Shown: positions 21,169 through 33,748 of the stretch, one piece after another | Numbering within the stretch: position 1 is the stretch's first letter | Layout of the letters: each line of letters starts with the position of its first letter | Assembly: GCA_016584495.1 (NCBI GenBank) | Contig: WAID01000015.1 | Span: forward strand, 2,418,501 to 2,482,500 | Reading direction: 5' to 3' | DNA length: 64,000 bases | Source: Celoporthe dispersa | Taxonomy: Eukaryota; Ascomycota; Sordariomycetes; Diaporthales; Cryphonectriaceae | Translations under genes and position numbers: made by a program | Notes under the pieces: generated by a model | Database searches by the model: none | What the model saw: the letters and a program-made list of their open reading frames with translations, nothing else | What the model was told of the DNA's origin: nothing

Positions 21169-24100
21169 GGCGTGCCGTCTTTTGATATGAGTCTGACAGT
21201 CTAGATGGACTTTCTGATGGACTGACGGGTAATCAGTGCAGTAGGGGCCAATTGGACTGCAGCTGTCGTGTAGGAGCGTCGGTGCGTCGAGGCAGCTGTA
21301 CGTTCCCGAGGAGTGTGTCGAATAGCTATAAGCAATAAGGAGGGGAGAGGCTTAGCCCGCAATACTTGTTGAACGTACGTATGAGTCAGCAAAGCACAGG
21401 CTGCCAACGAGGAAGGAAAAGCTAGGGAAATTGTGTAATTAGTTTTCCTCTTCTTTTTCCTTCCAGTCTTCACTGCCCACGGTCGAAATGAAGAAGGAAC
21501 AAGACCAGGGAAAGTGATGGGCGTGGAGATTTTCGTTTTATACCTCGATCTCAAATGTCTCAGTCAACCAATATTTCCACCCGAAACCAAGTCGCTGTCC
21601 TCAATTGCATTGCTCCTTGAAGGATCTTCCCAACGATGTGGAGGGTCCAGCAAGGTCCAGGAAGAGAGGCCACCAACATAAGCCAGAGCCGACAAGCCGA
21701 GGATAACAGTAACAGGTCTGCAATTGCCACCTTGTTCTTCGGCTTAACGTTTCAGCACAGCTACCCGCCCATAGGCTCGGTCTCGCTCTCTTCAAGCCCT
21801 CGATGGATGATCATCATCGCCTCTGGCCAGTTCTACCGGTACACTGTGGTATCCTGGGAGTAGATTGCACGCCCTGGCTTTGGCTGGCAGGCTGGAAGGC
21901 CGACGTATCCCTCGCCATGCCAAGAAATGGTCGCTACCCAGCGGAGACGTGACTGTGACTGGCTTGGTCAGGGTTCCATGAGAGCCCCAATTCTCGTGGA
22001 CGTCCTGAGACGAGGCCTCCGGCGGTGAGCAATCGAGGCATTTATTCGGCCCATCGTGAAAAGGTCGATTGTAACGCGGGAACAGGAAAGACTTGAGACT
22101 GCACGAACAGTAAAGAAAAGAGAACAAAAAGGAGAACGGACGTTGTTAATAAGTGTCTGGATCTCATGCACGCCATCTGCATTTTCGGGTTAACCCGGAA
22201 TCTCCCCTAATTTCAGCCGGCTAACCCTCAGGCCGAGTCGCAGCACAAACCGCAACAGAACCGCTTAGGTTGCTTAGCGGGTGGGATGCTGGGATAAGTA
22301 CCTACCTTCTCACGAGTGAGCCGAACTTGCCAGTACAGAGCTCATGTATTCGCCAGAGGGATACACGAAAATTCCAAGAAGTATTGGGTGTATGGCAAGA
22401 CGGAGGAGAGAAGACCAAGGTGCTGACAGTGATCGATACAATAGACGTATTTCCTCTGAAAACATTCTTGATGGTTGTGCTGCAGACTAGCCCGTGTAGT
22501 GCGTCTCCTGAAAGTCAAATTCCATCCATATCCAAGTCTGGTGTTGATCCTCTGCCAACAAGCTTCTGGAGCAATGTAGTGACTATGCACTGCCAGACCT
22601 CAGCTCTTCACAGACTGTAACCACACATTCTGTACCAGCACGGGGGGGGGGCTGCATCGCATCTAGAGACCTGCTCTTGTCAGTATGCGGATGGATTGCT
22701 TCCGCCGACCTCCTCGTCATCTCGATGGGGGACCTGGCTCAACCGACTGCCTGAAGTGCTTCTATCCTATGCTCTCTGAGGTCTCTTGTATAGCTTTTTG
22801 TCTTCTGGAAGTTTTGCCAGAAAATCTCGGCCTTCGGGAGCCGTTGGCCTTGGTCGCGGAGAGGGGCCGCAGAACGCTCAGATGACCTACGGGGATTGCG
22901 TCATTGGAGAAGACCCTAAAAAAAATAAAGAAGGGTCAGTCCGGGAAGGCTCGTTTTGTCTAAGACCCTACCCTTGCAGAGCGTAGATCACAACGTGTAA
23001 ACAGGGCCTAAACAACTCTTCCAGCAGTGTCTCCAGGGAGCACTGCCCTGTCTCCCCGAGGTGGGTGAGGAGTACTGACTATATTCTAGCATGTTGACGA
23101 TGGACGCCTGGATACGGGGCCGAGAAGGTGGACATGGGCCGCAACCCCTCCTCCCAAACAATACATAGATAATGGCGGCCCACATTGTTGCTTACTATAG
23201 AGAGGCACAGGCTTTCCAGATATCAATTACTTGTCAGGTGTCAATCCTATAGAGAACCGGTAGGAAAATGCACACGAGAAATGGAAGAAAGTTGATGAGG
23301 CTCAAGTGAGCAGGTTGTGTAATTGCCAAATCAGGAGGTATTAGCAGGGGTGAGGTGAAAGTGTGGGCAGGGATGAGCTCTGTTCACCCCGCCTCCAACT
23401 GCTGCTCCTCCCGAACAATGCTTCACGTGGCCGCCTATCGGTGGCGTTGAAACCATGCCTGACGACCTGTGGCGCCTCGTCCCCGGAAACGCTGGGTTGA
23501 CAAGTCGAAAGCTCTATCAGGAGACACGAGACAACATACGACTTATGCCTGGTTGTGTAGGAGCCGGTGTCTACATAGTACGCTGCCGATACACACAGTC
23601 GTATCGAGAACACTCTACGCAGGCAGAGAGATGCAGGTCGTCATTGGCGAGATTATCGTCGCATCGTCGCATCTCAACAGATTACCTGCCCCAGTACAGT
23701 ATGTGCATGCGAATACGGGGCCAGCGATGTGACGAGCTGCCGTCTTCCTCCCTCCCTCTTCGCGCGCAGGGCGGGACAGAATACCATGACCATGACAACA
23801 AAGCTGCAACCAGGCCACCCAAAAGGTGACGCTCCTCATCTCCGCTTCCGTCACACAGCAGGAGAACTTCCTCACCCAGAATACAAAGAGACGTATATAA
23901 CAAAGCGCCATTATACTTCCCCGCGAAGCGCGCCAAGCTACGCTGTGCCTACTGCAATTTTTGAGGGGGGAAAAAAAGAGGAAAGAAAAGGAAGAAGGTA
24001 ATAATGAAAATAATAATAATAATAATAAAAACAAGCACGTACCACCCGACCCTTCACACTCGAGTGGAGCGCGAAAAACTTTTGATCTCATCGTATCGAC

Positions 24101-24611
24101 ATGAGCTGCAAGACAGAATCCGTTGGATCGCATCCGCTGCTGCAGGGCGGGCAGCTTGCTGCATGGTACTTCCAAGGTTTCACTGGAGCCGTGCCTCGAC
24201 GCAGGTATCTCCCCACGCGCCTCCAGATTGCTTGGTACCTAGTGTGGGATCCTAGCACTTTCTCTAGGTCCTGGCCCCGGCCTAGCGCGCCTGGACCCCA
24301 GGCCCAAAGCTGCCTGCAAACCCCTGCTGGCTCCGCTTCTTCCCCCAACCTTGAGCACCCTCCTAGCGCTAGAACACCCCAGAGCATTCAAGCTACGACT
24401 CTACGTACCTCGTCCTAGAGCTGCTGCCCGCGTCAAGCTCATATTGCTCCGTTCTCTCATGACATGACTTAATTTTCCCCCTCCCTCTCCCACCACATTG
24501 CCACCCACCGAGTGGCCTCTGTACAGTATACAAAGCATGAAAGCATAGCATTGCCCTTCATTTCTTCTTTGCGTTTTGTCTTGTCACGGAAACACCACAG
24601 AGTCCCACACA
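21169..24611. other. Largest gene-free stretch, 3.4 kb between divergent genes
   Basis: Separates the starts of the CDF transporter (-) and glycogenin (+). I checked for spliced small genes on both strands and found none with family motifs. It includes a short AAT/AAC-rich microsatellite near 24001-24028 and several homopolymers. It is probably a long regulatory region for both genes, though a non-coding RNA or an orphan gene cannot be excluded. Confidence 0.45.
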
Positions 24612-27497
24612 ATGGCTGCGCAACGCGGCGAGGACGCCTACGTCACGGTAAGTCACTTCGATGTTGTGCTATGGCTCATGCTGCAGTGACCGTGAGCCAA
24701 GGCTGCCCTCTCACCTCCATTCCTCCCCTCCTCTCCTCAGCCTCCCTACGCACGACGAAACTCGACCCACGCGACCGCCTGTATCCTGGAAGAAGCAGGC
24801 GGCCTCGGAGGATGCAGTATGACCACAGCTGACCACCGGCCTCCCGAGTAGCTGCTGCTCAGCGACACCTATCTCCCAGGTACGCCCCATGAACGAGCTC
24901 CTCCAAGCTCACTCTCGCCCAGGCGAACAACCACTCATCCTTAGGTAGGAGCCCTGGTGCTTGCCCATTCTCTACGCGATGCCGGCACAACCAAGAAGCT
25001 GGCTGTCATGGTCACTCTGGACACTGTCTCGACCGAGGTCGTAGAACAACTCAAGGTAGGCTTCTCTGACACGCCTCTTGGCGCTTTAGAAGGAACCCGG
25101 ACTAGATGGGCAGATGATACTAACTTCTCCTCCGTAGATAACCTTCGATTATGTGCTACCCGTTCCCCGCATACGGAATGCAAAGCCAGCAAACCTGTAT
25201 CTCATGAACCGCGCCGATCTCCACTCGGCATTCACCAAGGTCAACCTGTGGAAGCAGACCAATTTTCGGAAGATCGTCTATCTCGATGCCGATATTGTTG
25301 CCTACAGGGCTGTCGACGAGCTGTTCGACCTACCCCAGCCCTTCTCTGCCGCCCCCGATGTTGGCTGGCCCGACATCTTCAATACTGGAGTCATGGTCCT
25401 AACCCCGAACCTGGGCGACTACTATGCCCTGACAGCCATGACAGAGCGTGGCATATCTTTTGACGGAGCCGACCAGGGCCTGCTGAACATGCACTTCAAG
25501 AACAGCTACAAACGCCTGAGCTTCAGCTACAACGTCACTCCATCCGCACACTATTCGTACGTCCCTGCATACCGGCACTTCCAGTCGAGCATAAATTTGG
25601 TTCACTTCATCGGAAGTGAAAAGCCATGGGCGCAAGGGAGATCGGCATCGACAGCAGTAGAGAGTCCGTATGGTGAGATGCTCGGCAGATGGTGGGCTGT
25701 CTACGACCGGCACTACAGGCAACGCGTGAGCTCTTCGTTATAACCGTCCTTATGCCACTGGTGTGCTGACATTCCGCGGAAGTCCCCTCCATCAAGCCCG
25801 GCCCGCGGGCCCCAGAACGAGGAGGTACACAAGGTCCCCGAGATCGTCCAGTACTTCGTCAAGGGTGAATTTCAGCCGCCAACTACGACCTACATCGTGC
25901 CGACTGGCGAGCCACCACTTCCCCAAGGTAAACCCATGAGCGACGGCCTGCACCGGGACCAGTCTCAGCAATATTATTTCCCCGCTTCCGCCACCGTAGT
26001 TGAGGGAACAATGACTGAGACTGGACCAGAGCAACATTCAGGAGCCCCATCCGGGGCGGCCCCTCCGATGCGCTATGAGGTGAAGGAGCACAAGCCTGCG
26101 CCACCCCCTATAGAATATAGCTGGGACGCTCAAAGGTGAGAGCGAAGGTAGAAGGTCTTGGCTGGCCATTTCTGACTTGATACACAGACACCCTCCGCCC
26201 GCAGACTCCAGACCCGAGGCGATAAACTTTCCTCAGACGCACTATACGATGTCATCTGATCCAGCCCCATGGGTTCCTCCTCAGCGGTATCCAAGCCCTC
26301 CAAGGAACATGTGGTATGAGGTTCCGAAAGAGAAGGCAGGCCCTGCTGAGAAGCCTAGGCCAATTTTTCCATGGGAGTCTCAGCAGCTCAAGCCTACGAG
26401 GGTCTTCGCTAATGAACCTGCCCCGTCTGAACCTGAACCCTCCGTAACCGAGGGCTCGACAGCTGCAACATCCGGTGAGAGGAGGTTCCCGAGGAGCCCC
26501 CTGCAACCTTGACTAAGTCCTTGATTACAGAAACGTCCGAGCTAGAGCACAAGAGCGAACCGACTACGCCCACCACCCCGACGATCCATGTCACATCTTC
26601 AGATCCTTGGGCCTCCTTCACCCGCGTGAATGCATGGGACGACGACCCAGCAATTGAGAAGTATATTGACAAGATACCCCTGTACCGTCGCCACAGGACC
26701 CAAGGCAGCCAAAGCAGCGTTGTTGGGCAGAATTCGCCTGGCCCTGTGGCTGGAAACGCCTCTCCCGTGGCTGGTAGTACTGCCCGAAGTCAGAAGGACA
26801 CGTCTGCAGGGGCCGAATGGCGAAGACGCGGCTCCAAGCTGACTGACTTCCCAACTGCTGTTGAGCGGCCCAGCCTTCCCGTCACACCAGCTCCTGTCCG
26901 CCGCCCCAGGTTTTGGGGAGCGGGCCCCCCGGGGTTGACGACGATGACGGCGGGGACCAGCTGCCGGCCGCTACTGGCGTACCAAGCCAATCCGACTGGG
27001 TATGTGTGCATGGACGGCTGTACGCGCCCGAAGACTGCCCTTGTGACCTAGCTAATATGTGACACTTCTATAAGGACCCTGTGGCACGACTGCAACTCCT
27101 GGCCAAGCAACAATCCGAGCTGCTGCTGAAGAAACTCGGCACTGGTGAGGCCACCGAAGGAAACGAGACAGAAGGATCGGTCGGCATCGAAGGCCATGAT
27201 ATTCCAAAGCGGCCCCTACCGTTTGGTTCGGAATCCATTGTCTCGCCGACGTACATTGCGCAGTCTGCGCCTGTGCACAGCCCCCAGCCGACGAAGCCAC
27301 CTGGGCTAGGGCCTCGGGGTATCTTGGCCGAGAACGAGGACGAGAAGGAGACCATCCCACGAGCGACCACGGCCGACCATCCCGCAGAACCATCTTATCA
27401 CGGCCCAGGTGCGATGTGGGAGAAGGGTGAGGACTACCCCGGGCAATCAACAGTGCTGCCGCCGTCGGAGGAGGAAAGGGATGTGCTGGAGACGTGA
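24612..27497 (+). CDS. Glycogenin, self-glucosylating glycogen primer
   Basis: Eight exons: 24612-24647, 24852-24879, 24949-25055, 25138-25725, 25783-26135, 26188-26474, 26531-26999 and 27075-27497. The protein is about 763 aa. Exons 1-4 encode the GT8 domain: EDAYVT/LLLSDTYLPGALVL, the metal-binding DxD in YLDADIV (residues 107-109), FNTGVMVLTPN, DGADQGLLN and HFIGSEKPW. The long C-terminal half is Pro-rich with IFPWE and RRGSKLTDFPT blocks, as usual in filamentous fungi, where it recruits glycogen synthase. One missing base in the C6G4 run at 26925-26934 shifts the frame before VDDDDGGDQLPA; without it exon 7 appears to end at 27051. With it the last intron (27000-27074) fits in phase. Confidence 0.92.
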
Positions 27498-28374
27498 GCA
27501 ACGCTGACGGCCAGGGAGCGAACGAGAGCTGAGCAAGCTTCTGGTGGCTAACATTTCCTTTGTCATGGGCCGGCATGACCGCTGCGAGTTCAATCTATTG
27601 GTGCATAGGACGAGACTGCGACGAGTGCAGCGGCGGCAGGACAGGATCCTGGGCGTATGCACGTCAGCTTGGAAAAATTTGAACCGCGGTGACGAAGCAA
27701 GAGCGAGTATTCCTGTGCCTGTATCATGTCAATTATTGGAACATAGTGGGAGCCAGTATGGTTTACGAAGGAGTATAATTATGATGTTGCGGTTGTCGAG
27801 GTCTTGGTGTGCGATACCCTCTTATCTTCTCGGTCATCTCCTTGTGAACACCATTACCTTATGTGATGTTGATGAATTGGCTTCTCTTCTAAGTATTCTT
27901 TTTCTATTTCAGTACGCTCCCTTGCAATGTTGTACTACGATGCGAAGTATGCTCTGGTGCGGAGGTGAAGTTGAGATTATATCTGGGCCATTGCTCATCA
28001 AGAAGAATGAATTGGCCAGGGCCTTGAATTACTTTCTCTCGTCAAAATAAATTCGTCGCGTGGTATTTGAGGCGCGAGTTTGATAGGTGAGAGTCACCAT
28101 GGAAGCCAGAGATTCTTCTTGCCCTCGTACACGCATATAATACAAATACTTGTAAATAAACAAACACTCATCCCTCACACCCTCCGCGCCTCCAATTTTC
28201 CGCCTTGACCCCACTTTCTGTCTACGTCAAGCCAATTGCAGAGCTCCAGGTTTAACTTCAAGAAAGAAAGCGTTATTATGTGCCTGCTGCAGAGCTGGTG
28301 GCAGCCTGCACCGCTTCCAGGCCCTGCAGCAGTCTCGAGATAGACATCCACCACAGCAACCACCAACCAGCACG
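27498..28374. other. Intergenic, about 0.9 kb
   Basis: 3' flank of glycogenin and promoter of the OXNAD1-like gene. No supported coding exon, RNA or repeat. Confidence 0.5.
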
Positions 28375-29985
28375 ATGATAAAACCAGACCACGAAGAAAG
28401 AACGGCCCATGAGCCACGCGACACCGTAGGTCTTCATTGATCAATCCCCCTCCCTCCTCCTCCCCCAAAATAAATATAAAGAGTAGTCATTCATAAACGA
28501 AGAGATTATCACATGCTGATAGATAGCGTCTCTGTCTTATGTCCATAGTCGTGGCGCAGGACCGTCCTGGCGCAGGTGTCTGAGATCAACGCCACCATCC
28601 GAACATTCCGCCTGGACATCGTGCCAGCTGATACCAGAGGCATCAGGGTGAGCAGCCCGTCAAATTCCTCTCCTGATCGGGAAAACCCAAGAGTTTATTT
28701 TTGTTTTTGGAAGGAATCTCATAGGGAGCCTAGGATCAACTTCCTTCCATCGTAGCCCGGAAGACGTTACATCTCCGGGGGTCTCGCTCTTTGTTTGCCC
28801 CCCTTCATCTCGCTATTCAATCCCCAGCCCAGTACGCCCGCCTTCACCATCCACCGCCCTGACTAACCAACGCAAAATTTGCTTTGCCTTCGCAGTTCCT
28901 ACCAGGCCAGTGGCTCGACGTACTTGTCCCCGGGATCCTAAAACCGGGCGGCTTCACCATCACGTCCTCGCCGTCCAAGGCGGCTGACCCGGGGGTGACG
29001 AGCACCTGTGCACCCTATCTCGAGCTCGCGGTCCAGAGGTCGCCCGAGAATCCTGTTGCCGAATGGCTGTGGAGACCGGAGAAGGACATTTCCGGCCTCG
29101 ACGTCTTGGTGCGGGTTGGTGGAAGCTTTGTTTGGCCGCCGCTGGGGGTTCTGCCTACGGTACGTCTGTCCTGTCCGTATGTTTTCGATCCCTCTTGTAT
29201 TTCGAATGGATCTCTTGTCCTGGCTCGGGTCCCGTTCTGTCCCGTCCTCACTGCCAGGAACCGTGAAATTGGCTTTGAATTGTTGTCAAAGAGGGGATGA
29301 GAGGCTGTCTATCTTGCTTGGCCTCAGCATTGGCATCACAGTGACAGCATCAATCCTTTACATACGCACTCAAATATTTTATTCTCTACACTCCAAGTCC
29401 TAAAACTAAACGCCCCTCGGCTGACCCTCCCCCCCCCCCCCACAAAAAAAAAACACAGACCCTCCGCAAGCTCGTCTTCATAGCTGGCGGCGTCGGGATA
29501 AACCCTCTGATGAGCATAATCACCCACCTCGCCGAGCAACCCAGCAACCCACAGCATACCGTCGAGGTGCTCTACTCGATGCGCGATCCGGGCAAGGGAG
29601 CCGGCTCCCCAGCAAGATGCTCTTCGTCAACCGGCTCGCGAGAATCCTAAGCGACGCCGGCTCGCGCGAGGGTCATCTTAACGGGCAGCTGAGGTTGTTC
29701 CTCACGACTGGTGGAGACGGTGAGAGGAGTGGTGGCAGCGGTGGTGGTAGTGCTGATGATGATGATGGTGATGATGAGTGCAAGCTGGACGGTCTCGACC
29801 TTTCCTTTGAGCCACGGAGGATCAAGGTCGAGGATATCGACATGGCTATCGGGGTAGACAGGCGGTTCTGTGTTGTCTACATCTGCGGCGTGCCAGACAT
29901 GACGGATGAGTTCGTCGAGAAGCTGACGTCGCCTGCCGGCCGGCGCCTGGAGCCGCATCGGGTCCTTTATGAGAAGTGGTGGTGA
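28375..29985 (+). CDS. OXNAD1-like FAD/NAD(P)-binding oxidoreductase
   Basis: Four exons, 28375-28425, 28549-28647, 28896-29159 and 29459-29985, about 313 aa. Exon 1 reads MIKPDHEERTAHEPRDT. The FAD-binding ferredoxin-reductase half contains FLPGQWLDVLVPG and the flavin-binding KPGGFTITSSPS. The NAD(P)-binding half has FIAGGVGINPLMSII and HTVEVLYSMRD, ending with FCVVYICGVPDMTDEF. This order fits the OXNAD1 family, thought to be mitochondrial; its substrate is unknown. One C is missing in the CCCC at 29607-29610; with it GSPSKMLFVNRLARIL reads through, without it the frame ends early. A Gly/Asp-rich low-complexity loop around 29730-29780 is an insertion. The last intron ends in C13-14 and A10 homopolymers before CACAG. 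Confidence 0.87.
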
Positions 29986-30254
29986 CACTATTGCATGGAT
30001 AGCATACTGGACGTGCGACGAAACAAAGCAAGGTAGACATATCTGAATGATTACTAGGGTCTCGCGATCCACGAGCCAACACTCAAATGCTTCTTCTTCT
30101 TGGTATTCCGACAGCTCATACTGCTCTTACCACTTTTGTTCCCACACATCGGTACCGATGACCGCAAACAACTCGGACGCCCGCTGCTCTGGCCGAGTCG
30201 TACCAAACGTGGACTCATCGCCTGATCCATGGCCGATGCCTGCGTCGAACCACA

Positions 30255-32155
30255 CTAGATCCAATTTCCATGCCTGACCTTCACCTCAGGACTGGCGAGC
30301 TGCGGGGTTGAGTAATTCCGACGAGATTCCTCCCCGTCGGGGTTGCGGAAAGGGCGTAGAGGCGAACGGCTCTTACTTCTACGGAGAGTCTTCCAGAGTC
30401 GGTCTAGTCGGGGGCTCAGAATGCGACGGGGCTGCACAGCCTGAGGAGAGGGCGTGCGCTGGATCCATTCCGACTCCGACAGCCCAAGGTATGGGAACCT
30501 GGAGAAGTCAATACCTGAATTCCCACTGCCTATAGTTGTAGCATCCCGTTGGTTTTGGGCACGGGTGGTGTGCTTCTCCAGCATACTCCCGGCACTAGCA
30601 GTATAGTTGCCTGGTGACAGGAGCTGTGGGTCGTCTTCCTTCGAATCGTTCTCAGCCAAAGAGAGACCCTCGTAGTCTGATATCGACGTATCAGATGTGC
30701 TTGAGACGGCAACAGCGGGCAGAACAACCTTCTCCTGGCTCAGAGGAACCCCGGGGTGCTCCTTGTCCATAGGAATCTGTTGGGCCTGACCGTACTCGAC
30801 TGTTTCGTCCAGGAACGACTCGTTCTTAACGTAACTCCGAAGCGATGGTGCGACAGACGGTGCGGCTGATGCGCTAGAAGACTTTCGAGATCGGGGAACC
30901 CAGGTATTATCTGGGCTGGCACTGGTGGGCAGTTCAGGCAGCGGTCGATCAGGAAGCGGTCTTGAGAGATAGGCATCTGGAAAGCCCCGAGGGCGAGCGT
31001 CTCGAAGGCTCTTGCTCGGCTGCGGCAAGTTATGGCTGGTGACCCATCGCGGGCGCAGTTCAGGGGGGGCTCTTAGGACAAAAGAGCTGTTTCTCCTGGG
31101 CTTCTGGTTATCCACAACCAGCTCGCTGAGATCGCCGCTTGATGTGCTGTCAACAAAGACCGACTCATCGGGGTCTGGACAGATGATAAAAGGTTCGACC
31201 TGTTCAGATACGGGAGCATCCGGCTCCGACGACAGCTCAGAAGCATCGCAGACAGTACCTGTAACAGATGATTCGAGAATGCTTGACTCATCGGCAGGAA
31301 TCAAGGCGAGCTGGTTGAGGCTTGCCCATGAGCGGTAGTGGAACCGGAAGGTCGCAAAGGGCGCGTCTTTGGGGTCGATCAGGTGGAAGTCAAAGAATGT
31401 GATGTCCTGGGGATTGTCAAGCAGGCCACCACTCGGTGCACTCCACGTTCCAAGTATTAGAGGAGAGCGCTCATCTCTTGCGGGCAGGTTAGATTACTTA
31501 CGTGATGCCATACTTGTCTTGGACGCGGTACTGGTCCAATTTCGCAGCACGCCTCTTTCGACCTTTGGCCCGAAAAGTCTGGACCTCGATCAACCCGCCA
31601 TCGTCAGCCACAGACAGCTCCTGCTGATTGCCCGTGAAGTAGAAGTATCTGGCCTCAATTCCTTCCTGCTTGAACACGACACCATCTTCTTCTTGGTCCC
31701 AGCGGTCGCTGGGCTCGTACAACGCCTTCTCGGCGCGGCCATGACTCTTGATACTTGGTTTGATACCCCACGATGTGATGTGTCTTCCATTCATGTACAA
31801 TTTGAAGAATAGGTGGCTAGGCGCGGAGGGAGGGGTTTCGACGACATAGTGGATCCAAAATTGTGCGCCTATCGAGAAATCAGTCAAGTGGATGCCGGTA
31901 CGAATGGCAGAGGCTCCTACCAGGAAGGGATGGAACGTATACCGAGACCGTCGAATCAGTTCCTGAAGGGTGAACTGGATCGTCCAGGACACGATCTTGG
32001 GAACTGCCTTCGCCAGAATCGGGTTGACCATCTCGTGTATTGTCGCGCAGACCGCGCGCCTGGCAAGAAGAGCCCTCAGGGTGAGGATACTCAGGTAGTC
32101 GCCCAAGCTCTGACTGCGTAACAATTGCTACCTCGATGCCTCGAAGTAACGGCAT
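30255..32155 (-). CDS. Conserved fungal protein of unknown function
   Basis: Three exons, 32155-31921, 31868-31502 and 31440-30255 (1788 nt, 595 aa), GT-AG in phase. The N-terminus (MPLLRGIEVAIVTQSELGRL) and a block beginning VSVYVPSLPG|AQFWIHYVV, then FKLYMNGRHITSWGI, look like a folded beta-rich domain of about 250 residues. TFFDFHLIDPKDAPFATF and FRFHYRSWASLNQL follow. I know this arrangement as a recurrent Pezizomycotina hypothetical family but cannot assign a function. The C-terminal ~330 residues are disordered and rich in Ser/Pro/acidic residues, with a basic RRSKSRSPLRPF patch, suggesting phosphorylation and perhaps nuclear or signalling roles (inference). Confidence 0.75.
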
Positions 32156-32859
32156 TCTTGTTTTTGAATCGAGAGACTGTTAGTCGTGACGGTTTGTTGA
32201 GTTCGTTCGCATGGTCAGACAAGGACCCTGTAGCTGTGGCCTAATGTATGGACCGCAGTTGACTAAAGAAGGGGATCTCTAGGTTCGAGGTCAAGAAGCT
32301 GCCTTTCGAGATTGACTGGAAAACACCAAGATAGAAAGTGAAACCGATGCAGATCCCCAGAAGCACGGGTCATTCAGGCACTCGATCCTCCTGCCGCTTG
32401 AAAGGGAAGGCGCGATGGTGAATTAAAAAAAAAAACGATAAGAAAAAATAAACCATGGGAGCCGCTCAAACTTATCTCCAACACAGCGCAGCAGCGGTGG
32501 AGCGATAAGTTCACTAGAAAAAAAGTCACAGCGTGTGGCCAGACCCAGGGAAGATCTGCTTCCAGTGCTCAACAGCAAGTATAGGTACCACCTACAGGCA
32601 CCGCGACGGGGTATGCTTCTGGTGAATTCGAGCTGGAATAGGGCCAGCAGAATTGCCACCAGAATTTCAACCGCTGCCTAGTGATGACGCTTGACAACAT
32701 CACCGACTAACGTCGCTCCACAACCTCTGATGGCTTCTCGGCCTCCATCAATCAACCCATGATCATGCCTGGAGTGGCAGTTGTGATGTAGAAATTTCGC
32801 ATTGTATTCCGTAGACTCCGATATAAGACAAGACGCACCGCGCGCGGGCCTTCTATCGT
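32156..32859. other. Intergenic, about 0.7 kb
   Basis: Promoter side of the conserved unknown gene and 3' flank of NDUFS5. Contains A-rich runs near 32420-32450. No coding feature recognised. Confidence 0.5.
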
Positions 32860-33324
32860 CTATGAGCTGGACGCCAGCACCTTCTTGGTATCGTCCTCCT
32901 TGCCCAGCAGCCCCAGATTCCGTATTTGTCCCGCTGTTGGTGAGTTCTCGCGTCCTTGATTTAACTCGGCTTTCCTGTATGCTGATTGTAACGCCATCGC
33001 TCGAGCAGCCTGGGAAACCCCAGCGTGTTAGCTCTAGATCAACGTCCCGACAGCCATACCTCCTATACAAGCCAACGAACCTCTTTCTTGTGGTGCATGC
33101 ACTCGTAGTAGTCCTCCAGCACCGGCACACACTTCTTCTTGCCTGAATCATCCTCCGAATTCACGTTCACGACGTAGCAGGCGAGCAAGTCTTGCCAGAA
33201 GGGAAAGCAACGGCCCGGGCCTGACAGGACCACAACACATCAGTGAGAGTTTTTCTCGGGTGGCTTGCGGCCATTGACTGCTAGAATCAAGCTTACCTCC
33301 ATTCAGACCGTATCCTGAAGACAT
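32860..33324 (-). CDS. Complex I 15 kDa subunit (NDUFS5 family)
   Basis: A small gene found by joining three exons: 33324-33297, 33220-33081 and 33009-32860 (318 nt, 105 aa). It starts MSSGYGLNGGPGR. The twin CX9C motif is clear: CFPFWQDLLAC and CVPVLEDYYEC, each two Cys separated by nine residues, followed by MHHKKE. The C-terminus (ALQSAYRKAE, GQIRNLGLLGKEDD) matches fungal 15 kDa NADH:ubiquinone oxidoreductase subunits. Twin CX9C proteins are imported into the intermembrane space by Mia40 and oxidised there; this one sits on the membrane arm of complex I. The second intron has a slightly unusual GTTCGT donor, but phase and homology support it. It diverges from SEC39 across 424 bases. Confidence 0.93.
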
Positions 33325-33748
33325 GACTGATATGAGACAGCAACAGCTGGGTGATGAACAGGGGGTATTGCCAACGAGGTCAATTGGCTGTGAGGGCGAA
33401 AGTTGATGTGAGGTTGGAGGCAGGTGGACCATCCTGTCCCTGCTGCTGCTTGTCGGTACGGGGACATGCCGGGGGCAGTTGCAGACCCATCACTCGGTGC
33501 CGAGGCCGGCAAGTACACTAGCACCAGAGGACACAGGGTACTGTGTGGCATGCTCTTAGCGAGTCACAGGGGTTCAGCTTGCTGCAGGTGTACTGAATAA
33601 AGTGAATGTGACAGCTTAGGTAACTGGGGCATTTTTGGGTAGCTGACCTCGACTCTACCTTTACCACCTAGCACAATAGCCTGTCTAGACGATAACTCAC
33701 GACAGATACCTTGCAGCTGAAGAACATGTGTTGTGACAACGACCCACC
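33325..33748. promoter_or_regulatory. Compact bidirectional promoter, NDUFS5 / SEC39
   Basis: 424 bases separate two start codons on opposite strands, so both promoters and 5' UTRs must share this segment. No specific operator could be assigned by eye. Confidence 0.6.

Noticed and set aside
23341..24420. Candidate small gene in the CDF/glycogenin gap
   Set aside because: Frames of 80-190 codons on both strands overlap, are Ser/Arg/Cys-rich and lack motifs or plausible splice partners.
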